From Rhizobiales bacterium UBA3584 (GTDB lineage: Bacteria > Pseudomonadota > Alphaproteobacteria > Rhizobiales > Devosiaceae), in contig DFMV01000047.1 of the NCBI GenBank assembly GCA_002375765.1, forward strand, positions 93,611 through 157,610: a stretch of 64,000 nucleotides of DNA, written 5' to 3'. The first letter of the stretch is position 1. Each line of letters opens with the position of its first letter. The position numbers were made by a program, and so were the translations under genes. The notes under the pieces were generated by a model. The model ran no database searches. It saw nothing but the letters and a program-made list of their open reading frames with translations, and was not told where the DNA came from. This document shows, in pieces, positions 8,687-21,834 of the stretch.

Positions 8687-9619
8687 ATGAAGAACATACT
8701 TTTGAGAGAAGCCGCCGCTCCGGCAGTCACAAGCAATCGGGAAACTGACTCGCTCGGCCTTTATGAGCAGGCCGCATCGATCGTTCCCATGGGCGCCTTC
8801 TCCTGCAACCTTGCAGATGAACGGCTGAGCTGGACCGGCGGGGTCTTCGATATGTTCGGCCTCTCTGGCGAACGCCCTCCCGAGCGCCAGGCCACCGTGG
8901 AAATGTACACGGAAGCCTCGCGCGCATTGCTCGGCCGCAAGCGGTCCCACGCCATCGCCACCTGCTCGAGCTTCTCGCTCGATGCAAACATCATTCGCCC
9001 CGACGGCACAGAGCGCTGGATACGGATCAACGCAGCCGTGCGTAGCGTAAATGGGCGGGCCGAAACCCTGTACGGCATGAAGCAGGACATCACCGAGGAC
9101 CATGCGAGATGGGAAATCCTGCGCGCCCAGGCGGAATGCGATCCTTTGACCGGGGTCGCCAATCGCATGCGTTTTCAACGTTTCCTTGAAAGACCCAACG
9201 ATGAACCGGCACTCGGACGAATCGGCGCGCTGATCCTGTTCGATCTCGATGGCTTCAAGCAGATCAACGACCGCTGGGGCCACGCCGCGGGCGATGCCTG
9301 CCTTGTCGCGTTCGGCGAACGCCTCAAAAGGGCATTTCCGCAGGCGCGTCTGGTTTCTCGTATCGGCGGCGACGAATTTGCGGTCCTGCTTCCGCCGGTT
9401 GGCTCGGCCAGCAAGACCGAGCGCGATGTGCGCTGGTTGACCCAGAGCCTTCTCTCTCCAGTGCCCTGGAATGGCGACCGGCTTCCCATCGGGGCTTCGG
9501 TCGGCATTGCTTTTGCTTCAAGAGCCTATGAACTCGACCCGCAGCATTTGTTCGTCGTGGCCGACAGGAATCTCTACGAGGCCAAAAAGGCAGCCGCCAC
9601 CGGCACCGCTTGGGCCTGA
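8687..9619 (+). CDS. PAS-GGDEF diguanylate cyclase
   Basis: 310 residues, cytoplasmic. The N-terminal part (about 25-140) is PAS-like: it contains GAFSCNLADERLSWTGGVFD and ends with the PAC-like YGMKQDITEDHARWE. The GGDEF domain (about 148-305) starts with DPLTGVANRMRF and has an intact active site GGDEF at 227-231. It should make cyclic di-GMP from two GTP. The inhibitory I-site RxxD is not present five residues before GGDEF (the local sequence is ARLVSR), so product feedback of the usual type is unlikely. The PAS domain is the probable sensory input. It stands alone, 65 bases after marR. Confidence 0.9.
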   Translation: MKNILLREAAAPAVTSNRETDSLGLYEQAASIVPMGAFSCNLADERLSWTGGVFDMFGLSGERPPERQATVEMYTEASRALLGRKRSHAIATCSSFSLDANIIRPDGTERWIRINAAVRSVNGRAETLYGMKQDITEDHARWEILRAQAECDPLTGVANRMRFQRFLERPNDEPALGRIGALILFDLDGFKQINDRWGHAAGDACLVAFGERLKRAFPQARLVSRIGGDEFAVLLPPVGSASKTERDVRWLTQSLLSPVPWNGDRLPIGASVGIAFASRAYELDPQHLFVVADRNLYEAKKAAATGTAWA

Positions 9620-9677
9620 GGCATCCAATCTCAGTAACCCCCTATCGTTCCCGGTCGGATCGTGGCAGATAGCGCCT

Positions 9678-10379
9678 ATGAACACCCTAACGACAATCGG
9701 CTTTGACGCCGACGACACGCTTTGGGAAAACGAGCACTTCTTTCGGCTGACCGAAGCCCATTTCGCAGAACTGCTGGCCGATTACGCCGAGCCCGAGCAT
9801 CTCTCTGCCCGGCTGCTGGACGCCGAAAAGCGCAACCTCGCTCATTATGGCTTCGGCATCAAAGGCTTCACCCTCTCGATGATTGAAACCGCCATCGAGA
9901 TCACCGACGGCAAGGTGCCCGGCGATATCATCGCCCGCATCGTTGCCGCCGGCCGCGAAATGCTCAGCCACCCCGTCAACACCCTGCCCCACGTCCACGA
10001 GACACTTGAAGCCCTCACCGCCAGCCACACACTGGTGCTGATCACCAAGGGCGATCTGTTCGATCAGGAGCGCAAGCTGGCGCAATCCGGTCTGGGCGAT
10101 TTTTTTAACGCCGTAGAGATCGTCTCCGACAAGTCCCCCGCCACCTATTCGACCGCCTTCGCGCGCCACGGCGACGGCCCAGAACAGGCCATGATGGTTG
10201 GAAATTCCCTCCGCTCGGACGTTCTCCCCGCCATCGAAGCGGGCGGATGGGGCACTTACGTCCCCCACGCGCTCACTTGGGACTACGAACGCGCCGAAGA
10301 GCCCGACAACGCTCCCCGTTTCGCCAAAATCGAAACGCTGGCCGAACTGCGCCCCCTGATCGAACGCCTCGAGCGCTAG
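9678..10379 (+). CDS. HAD-superfamily hydrolase
   Basis: 233 residues. Motif I is GFDADDTLW with nucleophile D10 and acid/base D12. Motif II is LVLITKGD. The motif III/IV region has VSDKSPATY and VGNSLRSDVLPAIEAGGWGT, which holds the Mg-binding acidic residue. A helical C1-type cap lies between residues about 17 and 90. Proteins like this dephosphorylate small metabolites such as nucleotides (YjjG-like) or sugar phosphates. The start at 9678 is chosen because the first beta strand and the nucleophile follow within 10 residues; longer in-frame starts would overlap the upstream cyclase gene. Confidence 0.88.
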   Translation: MNTLTTIGFDADDTLWENEHFFRLTEAHFAELLADYAEPEHLSARLLDAEKRNLAHYGFGIKGFTLSMIETAIEITDGKVPGDIIARIVAAGREMLSHPVNTLPHVHETLEALTASHTLVLITKGDLFDQERKLAQSGLGDFFNAVEIVSDKSPATYSTAFARHGDGPEQAMMVGNSLRSDVLPAIEAGGWGTYVPHALTWDYERAEEPDNAPRFAKIETLAELRPLIERLER

Positions 10380-10424
10380 CATCAATCGACTTTCGCCTGA
10401 TCCGCCCTAGCCTCTTTCTCTTCG

Positions 10425-10522
10425 GTCATCCCGGCCTTGAGCCGGGATCCAGTACCCCCCAGCGCCCGAGACTGAACCACAAGTTCTGGCGCCAGCGCCT
10501 CCCCGATCAGGTCCGGGATGAC
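10425..10522. repeat. 98-bp intergenic repeat with 10-bp terminal inverted repeats
   Basis: GTCATCCCGG (10425-10434) is exactly inverted as CCGGGATGAC at 10513-10522. The left end also forms a hairpin, ATCCCGG (10428-10434) with CCGGGAT (10442-10448). The first 29 bases match 56172-56200 with two differences. It lies between convergent genes (HAD and AraC). Such palindromic mosaics are common between genes in Hyphomicrobiales. It carries no reading frame of its own. Confidence 0.75.
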
Positions 10523-10594
10523 GACAATGCGTTGCCCCACATCCCGGCCCGGCCAATCCATTCAGACCACAGGCACCGGTTGAAGACCGGCGCC

Positions 10595-11437
10595 TTACCC
10601 CTTGATCGGAATCCAGATTTCCAATCCACCATGTCCGGTCCTGGGGTCGAACTTTTCATCATAAAGCTCGAACATTGGCGCATCGCCATCGGGCTTGTCG
10701 GGACTAACCGGCATATATTGGCTCCAGATCGCATTCATCGTGTGCCGCAACTCCGAGATATGCCCCTTGTGCGCAAAGGCAAGGTAAGATCGGGCAGCCA
10801 GTTTGATGACCTCAAGTTCTGCGGGCACGTCTCCCGGTTGCTCGACGGCGACCCCGCAGGTGTAGCGAAAGGTCCCCTCGGTTTCGTTGAACCCGTCGCA
10901 TACCCCGTACCAAAGGCCCTTCTGCTCGCCCAGCGTACCCTCGAAAGGCTGAAACTCCACCCATTGCGCAGGGATGCCCCCCACCTCGCGATATTTATAT
11001 CGTCGGCTCAGCCCGACGATGGTCAGCGGCCCGCTCTTCTCGCGCCGCGGCTCTGCCAGTTCAATTGTCGTCTCGTTTGCTCTGTCCATTCTGATGGGCT
11101 CCACAAGCAGGGTTTGATCCACCGCGCCTCCATCCCTCACCGTCTCGGGCGTTACCCCGAACCGGTCGCGAAAGGCGCGGGTAAAGGCTTCATGGGACCC
11201 GTATCCGGCTTGTAGCGCCACATCGAGTATGCTTGGCGCGCCCGCCGCGAGCTGCCGGGCCGCTTCGGTCAACCGCCGGCCCCGCAGATAGTCGATGACC
11301 GGATACCCCGTTGCCGCCGCAAAGCTGCGGCACATGTGAAATCGCGACACGCCGCAGGCCGCTGCGATTTCATCGAGCCCAACCCCTTTGCGGAAATTGC
11401 TCTCGATGTACCAGATCACCTTGCCCACGAACCGCAC
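10595..11437 (-). CDS. AraC-family regulator with GyrI-like ligand domain
   Basis: 280 residues from a GTG start. The first 100 residues hold the paired helix-turn-helix of AraC proteins (LDEIAAACGVSRFHMCRSFA, then ILDVALQAGYGSHEAFTRAF and FGVTPETVR). The C-terminal 150 residues form a GyrI-like (Rob/SOUL-like) effector domain with TIVGLSRRYKYREV, LWYGVCDGF, AFAHKGHISEL and a terminal LEIWIPI. This HTH-first order is that of Rob and many alphaproteobacterial drug-binding regulators. The GTG at 11437 is preferred because AAGGGA precedes it by 7 bases; reading from further upstream would add 58 low-complexity residues. No clear target operon is adjacent. Confidence 0.85.
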   Translation of the reverse strand: MRFVGKVIWYIESNFRKGVGLDEIAAACGVSRFHMCRSFAAATGYPVIDYLRGRRLTEAARQLAAGAPSILDVALQAGYGSHEAFTRAFRDRFGVTPETVRDGGAVDQTLLVEPIRMDRANETTIELAEPRREKSGPLTIVGLSRRYKYREVGGIPAQWVEFQPFEGTLGEQKGLWYGVCDGFNETEGTFRYTCGVAVEQPGDVPAELEVIKLAARSYLAFAHKGHISELRHTMNAIWSQYMPVSPDKPDGDAPMFELYDEKFDPRTGHGGLEIWIPIKG

Positions 11438-11628
11438 GGCAGTTTCCCTTGATGTCTTTACACCACCGACATTGCGCCAACCGCCACGCCCCGGCTTGAC
11501 CGCCCTTGCGCTTTTCCGGCCCCGCTTACAGGTTTTGTGAGAAGTTGGGTCAGTGTGTGCCGAACCGAAGGTCCGCGACAGCGAACACTGTCGTTTACAG
11601 GCTGCCATCACCCAACTGGTCGCGCAAC

Positions 11629-11922
11629 CTAAAGCCCGAGCCCACCCACCGGCTCTGTCTCGAACCGGTTGTCGAACCCGACGATCAACGGTCGCGCCTG
11701 GGCAATCGCATCCTGCACCGCCGTCAGTTCCAGCGACGCCTTGTGGCTCTCGGCATCGTCCCAGACCTCGGTCACCCAGATCCCGTCAGGATGCTCCTTG
11801 CATCGCGCAACGATATAGCTGTGGCACCCCGGCATCCGCCCGCCGGCGCTTTCTTTCAGGATAGCCATCAACTCTTCGCGCCGGCCCTCCGTCGCGATCA
11901 TTCGCCCGATCAATCCATACAT
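11629..11922 (-). CDS. Antibiotic biosynthesis monooxygenase-like (putative quinol monooxygenase)
   Basis: 97 residues with the ABM/dimeric alpha-beta barrel pattern: the first strand MYGLIGRMIATEGRREELMA, a central CHSYIVARCKEHPDGIWVTE and the WDDAESHKASLE motif at about 54-65. Relatives such as YgiN act on quinols or detoxify reactive compounds as dimers without a metal cofactor. Function here is only family-level. It lies upstream of, and in the same direction as, the AraC gene but 190 bases away, so cotranscription is uncertain. Confidence 0.8.
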   Translation of the reverse strand: MYGLIGRMIATEGRREELMAILKESAGGRMPGCHSYIVARCKEHPDGIWVTEVWDDAESHKASLELTAVQDAIAQARPLIVGFDNRFETEPVGGLGL

Positions 11923-12146
11923 CTTTCCTCCAAACTCCCGGCACGGGCCAGATCGTACCCATCACTCCGCCGGACAGACAACACTCGCGCGTCCCGCCCC
12001 CGATGGCAAATTTGGGTCGGTTTCAGACCTACACCCAGAACAAACATGGAACGACATTTCACCCACGTCCATAGCTTTTACCGCCAATGTTGACTTATCG
12101 CTGTGCCCGTTTCACAACCCGCGCCAGTCCAGTGAAAGCGACCCCA

Positions 12147-13016
12147 ATGCCCCAGGATCAGATATCCATCCCCCTCACCAAGGACCAGGCCTATGCCCTG
12201 GTCGATGCCGTGATGGACCGCGATGATTTGGCCCTCACGGCCTCGGCCCACGAGAACGAGGACACCGGAGAATGGGTGTTCCAGGCCACCTGCGACAGCC
12301 CGCCCGATCTGGCTGCGTTCGAGGCGCTGGCCCGCGAAATCCTCGGTGGCGACGTCGGCTTTGCCATCGAACCCATTGATGAAAAAGCCGATTGGGTGTC
12401 ACGCTCACTCGAGGGCCTCAAGCCGGTCACCGCGGGCGGCTTCTACGTCTATGGCAGCCATGAGACCGGCGCCCTGCCGCGCGGGCTCATCCCCATCCGC
12501 ATCGACGCCGCTCAGGCCTTCGGCACCGGTCACCACGAAACCACTACGGGCTGCCTTGAGGCAATCGAACGCGTCCTCAAACGCAAAAAACCCATGCGTC
12601 CCATAGACATAGGCACCGGCACCGGCATTCTGGCCATCGCCGTTGCCAAGCGCCGCAAACTCCCGGTCCTGGCCTCCGACATCGACCCTCTCGCTGTCCG
12701 CATTACCCGGGAAAACGCCCGGACCAATGGGGTTTCACACATGATCGTCCCGGTCGATGCCGCCGGTCTCGACCACACGACAATCCGGGGCAACGCGCCC
12801 TACGATCTCATAATCGCAAATATCCTGGCTGGCCCGCTGGTGGAGCTCTCGCCCGATATCGGTCGCATCGCCGACCGCGGAGCGGCCATCATCCTCTCGG
12901 GCCTGCTCAACACCCAGGCGCAGCGCGTCATCGCCGCCTACAACCGTCAGGGCATGGTGCTGAAGGACCGCATCGTCCGCAAGGACTGGGCCACGCTGAT
13001 TCTGGAAAAGGCATAA
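12147..13016 (+). CDS. prmA: Ribosomal protein L11 methyltransferase PrmA
   Basis: 289 residues, the usual length. An N-terminal L11-recognition domain (about 1-95) is followed by a SAM-dependent methyltransferase domain. It has DIGTGTGILAI at 154-164 (motif I), an acidic end of strand 2 in ASDIDPLAV (about 176-184), and IIANILAGPL (about 222-231), the NPPY-like segment of PrmA. QAFGTGHHETT (123-133) is a PrmA signature. The enzyme trimethylates lysines and the N-terminus of L11 in the cytosol. The start at 12147 gives the family N-terminus; an in-frame start at 12087 would add 20 residues. Confidence 0.95.
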   Translation: MPQDQISIPLTKDQAYALVDAVMDRDDLALTASAHENEDTGEWVFQATCDSPPDLAAFEALAREILGGDVGFAIEPIDEKADWVSRSLEGLKPVTAGGFYVYGSHETGALPRGLIPIRIDAAQAFGTGHHETTTGCLEAIERVLKRKKPMRPIDIGTGTGILAIAVAKRRKLPVLASDIDPLAVRITRENARTNGVSHMIVPVDAAGLDHTTIRGNAPYDLIIANILAGPLVELSPDIGRIADRGAAIILSGLLNTQAQRVIAAYNRQGMVLKDRIVRKDWATLILEKA

Positions 13017-13051
13017 CAAAAAGCCCCGGCGGCTGGCGGGCCGTAGGGGCT
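13017..13051 (-). terminator. Terminator of the 47-residue protein gene
   Basis: AGCCCC (13022-13027) pairs with GGGGCT (13046-13051), with further GC pairing inside. On the minus strand the hairpin is followed by TTTTTG, so it ends the small minus-strand gene at 13096-13239. It may also block read-through from prmA. Confidence 0.6.
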
Positions 13052-13095
13052 CATGCTTACGATAGTGCTGTGGGGCCGTTCAGCCCCAGGCGACC

Positions 13096-13239
13096 CTATT
13101 CGGCCGCGCCCTTCTTGGACGTGCCGAAGTCACACCCGTAAATCCGCGTATAGCGATCGACCTGACGAGCCGCTTCACGGCTGCGGGCTTCGATCATGGC
13201 ATCGAGTGCCTTGCGGAAGAAGCTCTTGTCTTCAACCAT
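13096..13239 (-). CDS. Small conserved protein, 47 residues
   Basis: A 47-codon frame starting MVEDKSFFRKALDAMIEARS, preceded by AAGGAG at good spacing before the ATG (13239) and followed by a terminator, so it is probably real. It is mostly one amphipathic, basic helix and ends in DFGTSKKGAAE. Similar short proteins occur in Hyphomicrobiales without known function. It has no signal peptide and no membrane segment. It is convergent with prmA and divergent from the aminopeptidase gene. Confidence 0.65.
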   Translation of the reverse strand: MVEDKSFFRKALDAMIEARSREAARQVDRYTRIYGCDFGTSKKGAAE

Positions 13240-13380
13240 GTCATCTCTCCTTGGTTGGCAAAAATCGAGTAACCTTTGCCTTCGAGACAATAGATAGAGC
13301 CATTCGCTTCTGTTAGTTAGTCCTCAAAGCGAAACCCAGCCATGCCGGAAGCGCATGGACGGTTAACGAGAAAGTCCATC

Positions 13381-15207
13381 ATGCCCGAATATGCCGCTAT
13401 CCCGGACGCCAGGTTCCAGACCTTCGACGAGAAGTCTGACCCTGCCCAGGTCGCCCCGCGCCTTTCCGCCCTCAGAACCACTTTCGCGGAGCTGGGAATC
13501 GACGGCTTCCTGATCCCGCGCACCGATGTTCATCAGGGCGAATACGTGCCCGATTGCGATGCGCGCCTTGCATATCTCACCGGGTTCACCGGCTCTGCGG
13601 GCATGGCCGTGGTGACGAACGATCTCGCGGCCCTGTTCGTGGACAGCCGCTATACGCTTCAGGCCCCGGCCCAGACCGACACCGCGCTGGTTTCCATTCA
13701 CGATACGACAACGACCAACCCCGGCGACTGGATGGCCGAAAACCTTCCCTCTGGCTCCCGTATCGGGTTCGACCCCTGGCTGCACACGCCGGGCCGTCTG
13801 GCATCGATCAGAGAGCCACTGGAAAAGGCAGGCATCGAGCTTGTACCCGTCTCCAATCCCATCGATGCGATCTGGACAGACCGGCCGGCGCCCCCGCAGG
13901 GACCGCTTGACGTGCTCGGCCACAACCGTACCGGCAAGCCCACCACCGAAAAGCTCGCCGAACTGCGCGCAACGATGGTCAAGGAGGACGCGGCAGCGGT
14001 CGTTCTGACCTTGCCGGAATCGCTGTGCTGGCTGTTCAACATCCGTGGTCGTGACGTCCCCCACAATCCGTTCGTTCTCGGTTTTGCCATCATCCCCGCT
14101 GAAGGAAGGCCGACCCTGTTTCTGGCCCACAACAAGCTCACCGACGAGAACCGCTCCGCCCTGGCCGATATCGCCGACCTCAAGAGCAAGGATGGGTTTG
14201 AAGCCGCGCTTGGCGATCTGGCCAAACAGGGCCGCGCCGTCTGGTTCGATCCGGAAACCGCGCCGGTTCAGGTCAAATCGGTGCTGTCGAACGGCGCGAG
14301 ACTGATCGAGAAGCGCGATCCCGTCCTGTTGCCCAAGGCCAAAAAGAACGATGTCGAACTGGCCGGCATGCGCGAGGCCCATAAGCTCGACGGCATCGCC
14401 TTTGCCAAGTTCCTCGCCTGGTTCGATGAGGCAGCGCCGCGCGGCGGCCTCACCGAAATCGACATCGTCAAGATGCTCGAAGCTTACCGGCGCGAGGAGC
14501 CGACCGCGGTCGATGTGAGCTTTGAAACCATTTCAGGCTCGGGGCCCAACGGCGCCATCGTTCATTACCGCGTTTCGGAAAAAACCAACCGCACGCTCAA
14601 TCCCGGCGAATTGATGCTGGTCGATTCAGGTGCCCAATATCTCTCGGGCACCACCGACATCACCCGCACAATGGCCACTGGCCCGGTCACCGCGCAGCAG
14701 AAGGACCATTTCACGCGCGTCCTCAAGGGCATGATCGCCATTTCTCGCGCCCGGTTTCCCAAGGGCACCAACGGCGCACAGATCGATATCCTGGCGCGTC
14801 AGTTTCTCTGGCAGGTCGGTCTCACCTTCAACCATGGCACCGGCCATGGCGTCGGCGCGTTCCTCTCGGTCCATGAAGGCCCGGCCGGGATTTCGCCGCG
14901 TTACACCGTGCCGTTCGAGCCTGGCATGGTCCTGTCCAACGAGCCTGGCTATTACCTCGAAGGCCAGTACGGCATCCGGATCGAGAACCTCATCATCGTG
15001 CAGGAGAGCGAACTGGCCCCGGGCTATCTCGATTTCGAGACCCTCACTCTGGCGCCCATCGACCGGCGCCTGATCGCTGTCGAGATGCTCGAAACCGCTG
15101 AACGCGACTGGCTCAACGCCTACCACGCCCGCATCGCCCGCGAAATCGCCCCCCACCTCGACGAAAACACAAGAAGCTGGCTGGATCGGGCCACCGCTCC
15201 GCTGTGA
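13381..15207 (+). CDS. pepP: Aminopeptidase P family protein (Xaa-Pro aminopeptidase)
   Basis: 608 residues, long three-domain form. Two creatinase-like N-terminal domains (about 20-165 and 175-325) precede the M24 pita-bread domain (about 330-550). Dinuclear metal ligands are visible: D415 in LMLVDSG, a second Asp in TTDITRT (about 426), His in NHGTGHGVG (about 484-492), Glu in LSNEPGYY (about 521) and Glu in GIRIENL (about 535). A C-terminal extension with LNAYHARIAREI closes it. It removes N-terminal residues preceding proline. The start at 13381 follows GAGAAAG; an in-frame ATG at 13342 lacks a ribosome-binding site. The gene symbol is by family. Confidence 0.9.
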   Translation: MPEYAAIPDARFQTFDEKSDPAQVAPRLSALRTTFAELGIDGFLIPRTDVHQGEYVPDCDARLAYLTGFTGSAGMAVVTNDLAALFVDSRYTLQAPAQTDTALVSIHDTTTTNPGDWMAENLPSGSRIGFDPWLHTPGRLASIREPLEKAGIELVPVSNPIDAIWTDRPAPPQGPLDVLGHNRTGKPTTEKLAELRATMVKEDAAAVVLTLPESLCWLFNIRGRDVPHNPFVLGFAIIPAEGRPTLFLAHNKLTDENRSALADIADLKSKDGFEAALGDLAKQGRAVWFDPETAPVQVKSVLSNGARLIEKRDPVLLPKAKKNDVELAGMREAHKLDGIAFAKFLAWFDEAAPRGGLTEIDIVKMLEAYRREEPTAVDVSFETISGSGPNGAIVHYRVSEKTNRTLNPGELMLVDSGAQYLSGTTDITRTMATGPVTAQQKDHFTRVLKGMIAISRARFPKGTNGAQIDILARQFLWQVGLTFNHGTGHGVGAFLSVHEGPAGISPRYTVPFEPGMVLSNEPGYYLEGQYGIRIENLIIVQESELAPGYLDFETLTLAPIDRRLIAVEMLETAERDWLNAYHARIAREIAPHLDENTRSWLDRATAPL

Positions 15208-15228
15208 AAGACACCGTCGGGCGTCCGG

Positions 15229-15591
15229 TCAGATGGTTGGGCCCGGCGGCATTTCGTTGCGGCCGTCCAGGCGCTCCACCTCAAGCGCAAAAACATCGAC
15301 GCCCACAAGGCACCGGGCGTTGATCGAAATTCTGTCCCGATAACCGGTCCTGAAGATTGCGGTGCCGCAGGTCGGGCAAAAATGGTGCCCGCCATCCACG
15401 TCGCGCCATAGATAGACCGAGAGCCTGCGCTTTTGCGTCAGAAGACGCACCGCCTCCACCGGCACCTTCCAGTGAAGGAAGCCCGAGCGCGCGCAGGTCG
15501 AACAATTGCACTCCACGAGCCGCCCCAACTCATGGGACACTTCAAGCTCGATTTCGCCGCAATGGCAGCAAAGCTTGTGGACCTCCGGCAT
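15229..15591 (-). CDS. GFA family (CENP-V/GFA domain) zinc protein
   Basis: 120 residues with the GFA zinc pattern: CCHCGEIE near the start, CNCSTCARSG at about 29-38, and FCPTCGTAIF at about 71-80, giving two zinc sites. Glutathione-dependent formaldehyde-activating enzyme is the founding member, but most relatives have no proven activity. The chosen ATG (15591) gives the usual N-terminus MPEVHKLCCHCGE. It is convergent with the aminopeptidase gene, 21 bases apart, and downstream of an exported-protein gene. Confidence 0.88.
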   Translation of the reverse strand: MPEVHKLCCHCGEIELEVSHELGRLVECNCSTCARSGFLHWKVPVEAVRLLTQKRRLSVYLWRDVDGGHHFCPTCGTAIFRTGYRDRISINARCLVGVDVFALEVERLDGRNEMPPGPTI

Positions 15592-15613
15592 GACCCGGTG
15601 CTCCTTTGTCGCG

Positions 15614-20699
<5,086 letters not shown>

Positions 20700-20799
20700 C
20701 GCTCCCGCTTCTCCCGTTCGTTTGGTGGCCCCGACTATGTACCCTGTGAAACGCCCCCGCTGCAAACCTCGAACGCGAGATTCGCACCATTGAAGACGC

Positions 20800-20830
20800 G
20801 AACATTACAGGAACAAACTTCCAGCGACAA
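20800..20830 (-). promoter_or_regulatory. SOS (LexA-type) promoter of recN
   Basis: On the minus strand TTGTCG (complement of 20825-20830), a 17-bp spacer and TAATGT (complement of 20802-20807) form a sigma70-type promoter. The direct repeat GAAC-ATTACAG-GAAC (20800-20814), which reads GTTC-N7-GTTC on the recN strand, overlaps the -10. GTTC-N7-GTTC is the known alphaproteobacterial LexA motif. Confidence 0.82.
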
Positions 20831-20842
20831 GCGCATACGAAA

Positions 20843-20867
20843 ATGCCCCGACCGCTGGCCGGGGCAT
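20843..20867 (-). terminator. Terminator of bamD
   Basis: ATGCCCCG (20843-20850) pairs with CGGGGCAT (20860-20867). On the minus strand it is followed by TTTTCG, 26 bases past the bamD stop. It separates bamD from the recN promoter. Confidence 0.8.
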
Positions 20868-20892
20868 CGCCATATTGCTGCCTGGACGAGAC

Positions 20893-21747
20893 CTAGCGAT
20901 CCGCCATCCAGTTTCCAGTCATCATCTGGGGCTGCAGGCCCTGGTTCTGGAGCAGCGCAAAGCCCCGCTGATACCATTCCGAGCTCGGATAGTTGGTGCC
21001 CAGCACGGCTGTTGCCGTCTGTGCTTCGCCCACCAGGCCCAGCGTCAGATAGGCTTCGGTCAGCCGATACAGCGCTTCTTCCACATGGGTCGAAGTCTGA
21101 TGATCTTCCACAACCACCCGGAACCGATTGATCGCCGCCGTGTACTGGCCATTGCCCAGATAGTAGCGGCCCACGCTCATTTCCTTGCCGGCAATCTGAT
21201 CGCGGGCAATCAGCAGCATCTGCCGCGATTCCTGAGCATAGCGCGAGTCCGGATAGTTCGCCTGCAACTGGGTGAATGTCTCGATGGCGTCCTGAGCCAG
21301 TTCCTGATCGCGCGTGATATCGGTGATCTGCTCGTAATACGAGCTGCCCTTGAGGAACAGGATATAGGGCACTTCCGAGGAGCGCGGATAAAGCGCCAGG
21401 AACTGGTCGGCCTGCCGCGCGGCTTCCGAGAAGCGGGCAAGGCGGAAATTGGCGAAGACCTGCATCACCTTGGCGCGTTCGTTGACCTCAGAGAACGGGT
21501 TCTGCCGCTCGAGCGTTTCAAGATCCTCGATGGCAGCGATATAGCGATTGTTCTCCATATTGGTGACAGCGCTTGCGTAAAGCTGTTCGGCTGGAACCAA
21601 CGGCTCTTCGTCCCCGGTGCGCGAAAACATCGACATGGGCGAACAGGCGGCAAGCACCCCAACAAGGGCCATGGCCGCGGCCATCTTCCAAATCCGTGGC
21701 GCTTTGCTTGGTCTGGCTATGATCTTCACGAAAAACTCCGTCCTCAT
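20893..21747 (-). CDS. bamD: Outer membrane assembly lipoprotein BamD
   Basis: 284 residues from the ATG at 21747. A lipoprotein signal ends in the lipobox LAAC (about residues 32-35), so the protein is acylated and sits on the inner face of the outer membrane. The mature part is TPR repeats, with family motifs AEQLYASAVTNMENNRYIAA, FLALYPRSSEVPYILFLKG, TFTQLQANYPDSRYA and MSVGRYYLGNGQYTAAINRF. BamD is the essential partner of BamA in barrel insertion. Position after lpxC is the usual alphaproteobacterial order. Starts at nearby in-frame ATGs (21759, 21684) are possible. Confidence 0.93.
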   Translation of the reverse strand: MRTEFFVKIIARPSKAPRIWKMAAAMALVGVLAACSPMSMFSRTGDEEPLVPAEQLYASAVTNMENNRYIAAIEDLETLERQNPFSEVNERAKVMQVFANFRLARFSEAARQADQFLALYPRSSEVPYILFLKGSSYYEQITDITRDQELAQDAIETFTQLQANYPDSRYAQESRQMLLIARDQIAGKEMSVGRYYLGNGQYTAAINRFRVVVEDHQTSTHVEEALYRLTEAYLTLGLVGEAQTATAVLGTNYPSSEWYQRGFALLQNQGLQPQMMTGNWMADR

Positions 21748-21834
21748 GGCCCGGGGCATGAACCGTGACCCGCGCGTGCCCACAATTCGCTAGCGGGCAA
21801 TCTGTTCAAAACTGTGACGGGGGTTATCGCCCAT

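Noticed and set aside
11438..11611. Longer N-terminus for the AraC regulator
   Set aside because: The added residues are Arg/Gly/Ser-rich with no family likeness, and a good ribosome-binding site precedes the GTG at 11437.
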